The notes beneath the pieces are model-generated. The model was not told the origin of the DNA and searched no databases. It worked only from the letters and a program-made list of their open reading frames with translations. DNA of 5,350 nucleotides from NCBI GenBank assembly GCA_030622265.1, contig JAUXGG010000148.1, forward strand, positions 1 through 5,350, written 5' to 3'. How positions within the stretch are numbered: position 1 is the stretch's first letter; each line of letters begins with the position of its first letter. Origin of the DNA: Candidatus Eiseniibacteriota bacterium (GTDB lineage Bacteria > Arandabacterota > Arandabacteria > Arandabacterales > Arandabacteraceae). The position numbers and the translations under genes are program-made. This document shows positions 1-5,350 of this stretch, in pieces.

Positions 1-30
1 CGCCACAAGCAATACCCACATAGGTCTCAT
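1..30 (-). CDS. Start of a further gene, probably exported or membrane protein (5' end only)
   Basis: ATG at 30-28 is preceded by AGAGAGG (45-39) with eight bases of spacing, a strong Shine-Dalgarno match. The ten visible codons give MRPMWVLLVA, a basic residue followed by a hydrophobic run, as in a signal peptide or first membrane segment. It lies 114 bases after the stop of the 812-residue gene on the same strand. It could be the next operon member or the head of a new unit. Ten residues cannot identify the product. Confidence 0.55.
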   Translation of the reverse strand, partial: MRPMWVLLVA

Positions 31-144
31 CTCCGTCACCTCTCTAGCTGAATGTGAAACCATACGGGTTGGATGCCTTTATCACGCGGGTCGTATCAAG
101 GGTGTGTGCCTCCACCCGTCAAGAACCAGTGTAGCATACTCCCT
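31..144 (-). other. Only intergenic gap of the window
   Basis: This is 114 bases between the stop of the 812-residue gene and the start codon at 30. It holds part of the candidate promoter, a short GGGTG/CACCC inverted repeat (100-104 and 113-117) with an eight-base loop and no T-tract, and the Shine-Dalgarno site at 45-39. I see no convincing intrinsic terminator, so read-through from the operon into the next gene remains possible. Confidence 0.5.
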
Positions 145-156
145 TCAGTACTTCAA
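128..156 (-). promoter_or_regulatory. Candidate sigma-70-type promoter for the downstream gene
   Basis: The minus strand has TTGAAG (156-151), a 17-base spacer, and TACACT (133-128). Each box matches the consensus at four of six positions. It overlaps the last codons of the 812-residue gene and would give a leader of about 90 bases before ATG 30. Such matches occur by chance, so this is only a candidate. Confidence 0.25.
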
Positions 157-2583
157 GCCTGGCGCTGCACAAGCATTTTCCGGGTTTGCGTCACGCCGAA
201 TCAGGTTTCCCAGCAGGTCATATATTTCTGAATAGAGATCAAGCATCGGCGGCGAGGGTCTTGAATGCTCAAGCAGGGAACCCAGCACGTGGTGGGAATA
301 ACCGTAAGAGTCGGTGGCAACCAGGAGCACACCTCTGCCGACCGGTACAAACGCCGCTCGTGCCCTGCCCGATTCATCATGACTCAGTTCGATGCCACCC
401 CAGACGGCCAGTCGAGGGGTGATGCACCCCCTGTGCCCCGAAGTGACATCTGCTCCTTGCCCCACTGTGAGCGCCTCCGGTTCCTGGACCGGACCAATGC
501 CAAGGCCATAATTCCCAAGCAGCTCATTGGCCGTCGAGGCTCCATTGCAAATGCTGTCGAGCAAGAGCAGCATTCCACCCTCTCTCAGGAATGTATCGAC
601 AGAATTAAGATCCTCTCCGGAAAAGCTCCGTGACGGGTTGACGACTACCGCGCCGGAAGGCTGGACGGCGCATAGCTCTTTCAGGCTACCCGTCGAGGGA
701 TGAGCTCCGATCCTCTGGGCACAAAGATAAAGGACCTCGAAGCCCATCGCGCCGGACCGCCGGGGGGCGCCGGGGTAGGTGAAGAAAGAGGCTGTCGTGT
801 GCTCGGTATCAAACAACACCACTTTGTCGGACTGCCGCCAGGCCAGGCTGCCGTGGAGAGCGGCATTGACGTGCGATATGGCGAAGATGCCGAGAGCGGC
901 GCCGGCAAGCAGCGCCGGCAACATCACTACAAAGCCCCGAACCGGTACAAGGCTCCCACCTTGCCTCAGGCTGGTCACAACAAGCGCGATTCCCAATATC
1001 CCGGTGAGGGCGAGCATCATAGGAATGATAAAGGGATACCGTCTGCCGCGGCGGTTCAGATAGTCGATCATGCCCAGCGCGAGCTCGCATCGGCCGGGGC
1101 TGAACATGCAGAAGTTCGATAAGCATGTGCTGTCGGAGAAGAGCATGACCCGGCCATCACCGAATGCGGCCGCTCCTGCCTGGAGAAACACACCGAACCG
1201 GTCGCGAAGATCATAAGCGATGTTCCCAAAGAAGTTGGGATGCCCGTAGTCGACATCTTCACTTCCAAGCCCACATCCCAGCATGACCGGCCGGGTCCCC
1301 ATTCCACCCTCGATGGAACATGATGTCAGGAATCCGAATTCCTGGACTTCTCTGGCGGCGGGGTGAAAAGCAGACCGCGGTTTCCGGTACTGGGAGAAAC
1401 CCGTTGTCATAATGTCGAAGGTGTCGTCATATCGAAATCTCATTCCGAATCGCTCAGCAATCACATTAAGATGCGTGGTCATCCCGAAGAGATTGGTGTG
1501 GTCACCTATGAGCAGGAGCCCCCCACCGCCGGCCACGAAATCCTCGATTGCATCGATCTCGCCGGCTGAGAACGGCTCTGTCGGAGTCTTGATCATCAGC
1601 ACATCGACACTGTCGAGCCGGGCCATCGTGATTGGCTCGTAGTTCAGACTCACAGTGTAGAAGTGCCCGAGATACTCGCGGAGACAATAGTAGTTGTATT
1701 CGGCCCTTATCCCGTAAGCCGTGGTATCGAAAGGCTCATCGGCCCACTCCCAGTCGGCATGCGCTTCATCGATCATGACCCGGCCCTGTTTGAAATGCCC
1801 GGGGTCTTCATAGCCAAGCAGGAAGGCGATGACAAGACCCATGCCCAGGACAGCAGCGAGGACACCGGCCCCTTTTCGATTCAGGTTGAATGCTCCCTTA
1901 TGCTCGCCACCGAGGACAGGCGGCACGGCTTCGAATCTCAGCACTCCGGCGAGTGGAAGCCAGGAGAGGACTGAATAAAGGGGCAGCCACGCGATTTCAG
2001 GCCTGCCGAGCTCGATCGCCAAGGCCGTGACAACGAGCCATCTCAGGAGCGCGTAGGCTCCGAGTGCGGCAGCGCCTCGGAGGGCGCCCCGTGCGGAGAG
2101 CTTCCTTCCGGTGAGCGCACCGAACATCATCAGCCCTACCACCAGGTACCAGATCTCGTAGAGACCCAGGCCTTCGAAGGTCAGCCTTACCGCCTCGAGG
2201 TTGCTGCCCGTCCAGAAGGTCAGCAGGCTACCCGACCTGGCAAACCCGGGCAGGACCTGCGCGACAAGGTGGTAAAAGGCGCCAGGCAGGCGGATTTCAT
2301 GCAGCCGCCAGGCGAAGAGCTGAAGGACCGGTGTCGAGATGACCATCCCGGCGAAGACGGCCCCGGCGAGAATAAACGCGGCCGCGCGGCCCGGCCTGAT
2401 TCGAAAAAGGGATACCGCGGATACGCCAAGGTCTGACCGGAAAGTGAGAATGACCACGCCGGAGGCGGCAAGAGCCAGCCCCAGCCACGGCTCGCCTGGA
2501 CCGGCAAGTCCCGCAATGGCTCTTGAGCTCATGGCAAGCAGGATGACTGAGAGCGAGATGCTAATCTTTCTGAGCCTTGGCAT
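145..2583 (-). CDS. Polytopic membrane protein with split DUF4350/GldG-like domains
   Basis: An 812-residue relative of the preceding gene product. About seven hydrophobic segments (near 9-26, 31-47, 68-92, 143-157, 167-192, 197-215, 240-257) precede domain 1 (265-507). Domain 1 opens with RVMIDEAHADWEW (268-280), a typical opening of DUF4350-type domains. It then has VDVLMIKTPTEPFSAGEIDA (326-345), GGGGLLLIGDHTN ending at 364, and GRVMLFSDST ending at 486. Two more membrane segments (515-538, 550-572) lead to domain 2 (585-797), with VVLFDTEHT, AVVVNPSRSFSGEDL and REGGMLLLLDS. The inserted pair returns domain 2 to the same side as domain 1. No catalytic triad is evident. I prefer ATG 2583 because AAGGAG (2599-2594) lies ten bases ahead; ATG 2592 has only one base of spacing and would add three residues. 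The start overlaps the preceding gene by about 23 bases, implying coupling. Domain 1 has a Cys cluster (422, 437, 487, 492, 499). Function is not recognised; an ABC-type or peptide-export accessory is inference. Confidence 0.86.
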   Translation of the reverse strand: MPRLRKISISLSVILLAMSSRAIAGLAGPGEPWLGLALAASGVVILTFRSDLGVSAVSLFRIRPGRAAAFILAGAVFAGMVISTPVLQLFAWRLHEIRLPGAFYHLVAQVLPGFARSGSLLTFWTGSNLEAVRLTFEGLGLYEIWYLVVGLMMFGALTGRKLSARGALRGAAALGAYALLRWLVVTALAIELGRPEIAWLPLYSVLSWLPLAGVLRFEAVPPVLGGEHKGAFNLNRKGAGVLAAVLGMGLVIAFLLGYEDPGHFKQGRVMIDEAHADWEWADEPFDTTAYGIRAEYNYYCLREYLGHFYTVSLNYEPITMARLDSVDVLMIKTPTEPFSAGEIDAIEDFVAGGGGLLLIGDHTNLFGMTTHLNVIAERFGMRFRYDDTFDIMTTGFSQYRKPRSAFHPAAREVQEFGFLTSCSIEGGMGTRPVMLGCGLGSEDVDYGHPNFFGNIAYDLRDRFGVFLQAGAAAFGDGRVMLFSDSTCLSNFCMFSPGRCELALGMIDYLNRRGRRYPFIIPMMLALTGILGIALVVTSLRQGGSLVPVRGFVVMLPALLAGAALGIFAISHVNAALHGSLAWRQSDKVVLFDTEHTTASFFTYPGAPRRSGAMGFEVLYLCAQRIGAHPSTGSLKELCAVQPSGAVVVNPSRSFSGEDLNSVDTFLREGGMLLLLDSICNGASTANELLGNYGLGIGPVQEPEALTVGQGADVTSGHRGCITPRLAVWGGIELSHDESGRARAAFVPVGRGVLLVATDSYGYSHHVLGSLLEHSRPSPPMLDLYSEIYDLLGNLIRRDANPENACAAPGLKY

Positions 2584-4855
2584 ACCTGGCATTCTCCTTG
2601 AGTTCTTCGATCAAGCTCGTGATGAAGGCTATGTTCACCGGGTTGCCCCCCAACTCACTCTCGAGGCTCTCATCCAAAAACACGCGGCCGTCGGCGATCA
2701 GGGTGAAGCTGCCCGCGCCAACCCTGCGGCTGACAGCTGTTGGATACCCAAACGCCCTGGAGCGAACCTCGGTGGGGGCCATGCCGGCAGAGGATATCGC
2801 CCAGGCCTCCTTGTGCTCCAATGATGAGGTGCTGTCACCACCCCCCAGCGGCATGGGAAGAATCTCGAATCCCAGCTCCGAGACGAGAGACTCAACCGGC
2901 TGGGGCTCCGCGTAGCCCTTGGCCAGGATCACATTGCCGCCCGAGGACATGTACCCGCGAAGCCACTCTGTCTCCGGGGCCCCGATTCCCGCGGTCGGAT
3001 TGACAAGGAATAGAAAGGAGGCTTCCCGGTCCCACTGGTTTCTCTCCAGTATGGGAACGGCAATGACACCCACCCTTGCCAGGCAATTGGCCAGACCTCC
3101 GAGCGATCTATCCGAAAAGGGCTCGAGACTCACATCAGGTTTAAGCGAGAAGTCCACTATCGCTCCCGGCCGGCCGGCGGCGAGATACTGATAACCTGAC
3201 CCATCCGGGGTCGCGTCGACATCACCCTGAAGCCACTCAGCCGAATTCCTCACGAGAGCGCGTGAGAAAAAGAGGGCGGCGTTCTGGAAAGGAGAGGTGT
3301 CTCCGAACACCAGCACCCTGCCCCTGCCTACACGCTCACAAGCAACAAGCACAAGGTCGCCCACTTGTTCGCCGCCCTCATGGATTATGTTCCCCATATA
3401 AGCACCGCGCCCGCCATTGCCGGGGTCGCCCGCATCGGAGAAGCCGTACCGGGCGACAATCAGGGGAACGGCGGGCCGTCTTATCTCAAGCGATGCTCCC
3501 ACCCCGATCTGCAACATGACATCACAGGTCACACCTCTGGTAACCGGGTGCCGTCTCACCTCGAGGCATCCCTGCCAGTTCGGTCGATGCGGAACGGCGG
3601 AGTCATAGTTGAACTGAATCCCGGTGAAGCCGAGAATGGCATTTAGAGGTTCGCGCGAGCCTCCGATATCCGTGTGGTCTCCCAGCACCAGGAGGGCGTT
3701 ACCTTCCCGCACAAACCCCTCGATGCCGGCAATCTCCCCCGGCGTGGGCCGCCGGGACGGGTTTATGACAACCAGGACTCTAAGGCTGGAAAGGAAATCG
3801 TCAGAGATTGAATCTGAAACCACCACCCGTCCTCCGTGAGGATATGCCCACTGTTCAAGGTCCTCCCTGAGGAACCCGAACATCCCGGAGTTGGCCAGCC
3901 CTAGCTTCTCCATATCCGGAACGTGCCAGTCGAGGAGACCCTCGGAGCAGAGCCCGACAGATCCCCCCGCTTTACCGGCACACGGAAGAGGATTCGCCGC
4001 TCGAAAGGAAGAGAAGCCCGGCAGTAGAAGTCCCGCCATGAGCACACCGGACACAAGGGTGACCCTTCCCAGCCCGGGACGCCTGAAACGGATTCCGGAG
4101 ACAATCAGTGCCACGACGACTACGGCCACTACGTGTAGAACCGACACGTTCGCGTGGCTCACCGGTGCAACCCGAACCAGAAGCCCCCTACCCACAACAA
4201 AAGCAAAGCCCAGAGCCGCAACAACTGCGCCGCCGCGCGCGAGCATGCTCACATTGCGCCACCCCGTAGCCAAGCACGCGAGTCCTGCCGCGAGACCCAT
4301 CAGGTAGACCTGGAAACCCGACACCCACAGCCCCACGGGTGTTCTCCCGGAGAAGATCTCGCCGAACCGCCTGAGGCCAAACCACACTCCATCGATCCGC
4401 CCATAGCAGAGGAGAAAACCGGCATATGCAAGAGATGCCCAATGCATCTGCACCAGGCCGTCCGACCTTTCGGCCGGTCCCGCCTTCTCCCGCAGCATGC
4501 GCCAGGTCACCTCAAGAGAGAGAAAAAGCCAGGAGACCGCAACCACGCGAGCCACCGCGCTCTCGAACCTCAGAGCCGCATACATCCCCAGAAGATGGAG
4601 AATCAAACGAACCAGCCACTTCGCTCCTCCATCCACCCGTGAGTGACAGAGCACGAGTGCGGTGAAAGTTGTGAAGGCCAGCACCGATTTGCACCACGGG
4701 GAGAGCATCAGAATTGAATCCGAACCCAACATCACGGTGCCGATTGCGAGTACGCTCACGAGCGACCGGCGGCCATAGCCTGCCGGAGAGCCTTCCGGTG
4801 CGACCGACCCTGGTTTTCCGGGCGATTCTGTAAAGTTACTGGACACTGGTGTCAT
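2561..4855 (-). CDS. Polytopic membrane protein with two DUF4350/GldG-like domains
   Basis: A 764-residue protein. By eye it has a polar N-terminus (1-30) and about nine hydrophobic segments between residues 31 and 283, then a soluble half. Domain 1 (about 298-544) has the Rossmann-like block LRVLVVINPSRRPTPGEI (358-375), a Gly-rich strand ending in GDHTD (392-396), and a late strand GRVLVFGDTS (512-521). This is the layout of DUF4350, GldG/ABC_transp_aux and IFT52 N-terminal domains, which share a class I glutamine-amidotransferase-like fold. I see no Cys-His-Glu catalytic triad, so a binding or scaffold role is likelier than catalysis. Domain 2 (about 560-752) is a degenerate repeat with FLFLVNPTAGIGAPETEW and GGNVILAKG. 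An odd number of segments with the N-terminus inside would put both domains outside the cytoplasm. I chose ATG 4855 because it makes a 4-base ATGA overlap with the preceding stop; an in-frame GTG at 4867 would add four residues. It is related to the next gene. The substrate or partner is unknown; the operon suggests peptide export or envelope assembly. Confidence 0.86.
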   Translation of the reverse strand: MTPVSSNFTESPGKPGSVAPEGSPAGYGRRSLVSVLAIGTVMLGSDSILMLSPWCKSVLAFTTFTALVLCHSRVDGGAKWLVRLILHLLGMYAALRFESAVARVVAVSWLFLSLEVTWRMLREKAGPAERSDGLVQMHWASLAYAGFLLCYGRIDGVWFGLRRFGEIFSGRTPVGLWVSGFQVYLMGLAAGLACLATGWRNVSMLARGGAVVAALGFAFVVGRGLLVRVAPVSHANVSVLHVVAVVVVALIVSGIRFRRPGLGRVTLVSGVLMAGLLLPGFSSFRAANPLPCAGKAGGSVGLCSEGLLDWHVPDMEKLGLANSGMFGFLREDLEQWAYPHGGRVVVSDSISDDFLSSLRVLVVINPSRRPTPGEIAGIEGFVREGNALLVLGDHTDIGGSREPLNAILGFTGIQFNYDSAVPHRPNWQGCLEVRRHPVTRGVTCDVMLQIGVGASLEIRRPAVPLIVARYGFSDAGDPGNGGRGAYMGNIIHEGGEQVGDLVLVACERVGRGRVLVFGDTSPFQNAALFFSRALVRNSAEWLQGDVDATPDGSGYQYLAAGRPGAIVDFSLKPDVSLEPFSDRSLGGLANCLARVGVIAVPILERNQWDREASFLFLVNPTAGIGAPETEWLRGYMSSGGNVILAKGYAEPQPVESLVSELGFEILPMPLGGGDSTSSLEHKEAWAISSAGMAPTEVRSRAFGYPTAVSRRVGAGSFTLIADGRVFLDESLESELGGNPVNIAFITSLIEELKENARYAKAQKD
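2594..2599 (-). promoter_or_regulatory. Ribosome-binding site inside the upstream gene, deciding the ATG 2583 start
   Basis: AAGGAG on the minus strand lies within the last codons of the 764-residue gene. It is ten bases before ATG 2583 but only one base before ATG 2592, so it favours the downstream ATG and shows that the second large gene is translated from the same transcript. Confidence 0.6.
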
Positions 4856-5169
4856 TTTCGCTGACACCTCTCTCGATAGTCTCCAGAGTTCCTACCTCTC
4901 GCAACACGGATCGCCCGCACCTGCCGTACGAACCAATGCCCAAGGAGTACTACCGGAAGAAGCAGGATGAGCCGGCGTGCCGGATCCAACTGTACCCGCG
5001 CAACAACAGCTCCAAGGCCCAGGGTCAATCCCATGGTGACCACGGCGACCCAGGGCGCGGGGGAAGCAGGGCCAGGACTGCTGGCCCGTTTCCATCCCGC
5101 ATAGGCGCCGAGCACCCCTGCGCCACATCCCAGAAGTATTCCCATCCACATCCAGGCTTGTTGATTCAC
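4852..5169 (-). CDS. Small three-pass membrane protein of unknown function
   Basis: A 105-residue protein that I do not recognise as a known family. Hydrophobic segments lie at about residues 6-26, 40-57 and 67-81 (the last one short). A Pro/Ser-rich loop (29-39) separates the first two. The C-terminal tail (82-105) carries about nine Arg/Lys, which by the positive-inside rule places it in the cytoplasm. I chose GTG at 5169 over an in-frame ATG at 5277. The longer version would add 36 non-membrane residues lying entirely over the upstream Cys-rich frame. GTG 5169 also has a G-rich Shine-Dalgarno-like run (5182-5176) six bases ahead. The gene begins 22 bases after the stop of the Cys-rich peptide gene and its TGA overlaps the next gene's ATG, so it is probably co-transcribed and translationally coupled. 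A role in peptide export, immunity or as a small subunit of the large membrane proteins is inference from context only. Confidence 0.72.
   Translation of the reverse strand: MNQQAWMWMGILLGCGAGVLGAYAGWKRASSPGPASPAPWVAVVTMGLTLGLGAVVARVQLDPARRLILLLPVVLLGHWFVRQVRAIRVARGRNSGDYRERCQRK
4867..4874 (-). promoter_or_regulatory. Ribosome-binding site for the 764-residue membrane protein gene
   Basis: GAGAGAGG on the minus strand lies inside the end of the small membrane protein gene, eleven bases before ATG 4855. It abuts and overlaps the alternative GTG at 4867, which it could not serve. Together with the ATGA stop/start overlap it supports ATG 4855. Confidence 0.5.
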
Positions 5170-5175
5170 TTCCAA

Positions 5176-5182
5176 TCCCCCC
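5176..5182 (-). promoter_or_regulatory. Ribosome-binding site deciding the GTG 5169 start
   Basis: The minus strand reads GGGGGGA, six bases before GTG 5169. It is a G-rich variant rather than a perfect GGAGG. It lies in the 22-base gap after the peptide stop, exactly where an operon-internal start would be expected. Confidence 0.45.
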
Positions 5183-5191
5183 AGTGCTCCG

Positions 5192-5350
5192 TCACAGTCC
5201 CGCGCAAGGCCCCCAGGTGTACGTGAGATTGCTGTAGTTAGGCTCCTGTACCGTGGTCGGGCCGGCATTGTCGCCACACCTCTTAAGACACATGGTCGTG
5301 CTCATGCATGCTGAGCCCCCGCAGACGCTCCCAACGCAGCCACTACCGGC
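5192..5350 (-). CDS. Cys-rich RiPP precursor-like peptide, CefA-like (3' end only)
   Basis: The open frame enters from beyond the window edge and stops at TGA 5194-5192, leaving 52 visible residues. They start with three pentapeptide units, AGSGC, VGSVC and GGSAC, so Cys recurs every fifth residue in an x-G-S-x-C pattern. Two looser units follow, MSTTMC and LKRC. The tail is polar and aromatic (Asn, Tyr, Trp) and ends WGPCAGL. Established knowledge: Cys repeats with small residues between them are typical of RiPP cores cross-linked by radical SAM/SPASM enzymes. From memory, NCBIfam has a family 'Cys-every-fifth RiPP peptide CefA' that fits this spacing; I could not check it. The leader, start codon and any further repeats lie outside the window. 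It is read just upstream of three membrane-protein genes on the same strand. Alternatives are a Cys-rich secreted or metal-binding peptide, or the tail of a larger Cys-rich protein. The frame is supported by the regular repeat and by a stop placed just before the next ribosome-binding site. Confidence 0.66.
   Translation of the reverse strand, partial: AGSGCVGSVCGGSACMSTTMCLKRCGDNAGPTTVQEPNYSNLTYTWGPCAGL
5306..5350 (-). repeat. Three tandem 15-bp units encoding x-G-S-x-C
   Basis: Units lie at 5350-5336, 5335-5321 and 5320-5306 on the minus strand and encode AGSGC, VGSVC and GGSAC. The protein pattern is strict, but the DNA differs at many positions (Gly as GGT, GGG or GGC; Ser as AGT, AGC or TCA). 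Selection is therefore on the peptide, and this is not a recent DNA-level duplication. The array may continue upstream of the window. Confidence 0.72.

Noticed and set aside
100..117. GGGTG/CACCC inverted repeat as a terminator
   Set aside because: The stem is only five pairs with an eight-base loop, and no T-run follows on either strand.
95..122. TTGACG followed by TTGATA as a second promoter in the gap
   Set aside because: With usual spacings the -10 candidate matches at only two or three of six positions, weaker than the TTGAAG/TACACT pair.
2339..2824. Plus-strand open frame of 161 codons
   Set aside because: It lies antisense across the junction of the two large membrane protein genes. 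Its composition is Arg/Pro/Ala/Ser-rich with no recognisable motif, as expected for a GC-rich antisense shadow.
4154..4642. Plus-strand open frame of 162 codons
   Set aside because: It is wholly antisense to the membrane-spanning part of the 764-residue protein, and rich in His, Pro, Arg and Gln without domain-like pattern. The opposite strand has clear membrane segments and coupled starts.
5166..5350. Cys-rich frame running into the GTG start with a 4-base overlap
   Set aside because: A first reading put the peptide stop at 5166, but a careful recount shows the frame ends at TGA 5194-5192, leaving a 22-base gap.
1..5350. CRISPR arrays, tRNA or rRNA genes, insertion sequences, attachment sites
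   Set aside because: No regularly spaced DNA repeats, transposase motifs or structured RNA signatures were seen. The only tandem repeat is the pentapeptide-coding one at 5306-5350.

Overview
This is a high-GC bacterial window in which every credible gene lies on the minus strand and is read from position 5350 down to position 1. Nothing in it fixes the phylum. The tight packing, GTG/ATG starts and Shine-Dalgarno sites show it is bacterial. The sequence is GC-rich throughout, and the plus-strand open frames look like antisense shadows of the real genes.

Layout in transcription order: (A) 5350-5192 is the 3' end of a small Cys-rich peptide gene that runs off the window. It shows three pentapeptide repeats of the form x-G-S-x-C, so Cys falls at every fifth position, followed by two more clustered cysteines and a short tail. 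It looks like the core of a ribosomally synthesised, post-translationally modified peptide (RiPP) of the type I recall NCBIfam calling 'Cys-every-fifth RiPP peptide CefA'. (B) 5169-4852 is a 105-residue protein with three membrane segments and a basic C-terminal tail. (C) 4855-2561 is a 764-residue membrane protein with about nine N-terminal membrane segments and two tandem DUF4350/GldG-like (class I glutamine-amidotransferase-like fold) domains. (D) 2583-145 is an 812-residue relative of C with about seven membrane segments, a first domain, two more membrane segments and a second domain. (E) 30-1 is only the start of a further gene, apparently beginning with a membrane segment or signal peptide.

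A to D form a compact operon: a 22-base gap between A and B, a 4-base ATGA overlap between B and C, and a roughly 23-base overlap between C and D. After D there are 114 bases that may carry a new promoter for E. A plausible reading is that B, C and D are the membrane part (export, anchoring, immunity or envelope assembly) of a RiPP system whose product is peptide A. This rests on operon context only: no radical SAM maturase, protease or ABC ATPase is visible here. Upstream genes outside the window would decide it.
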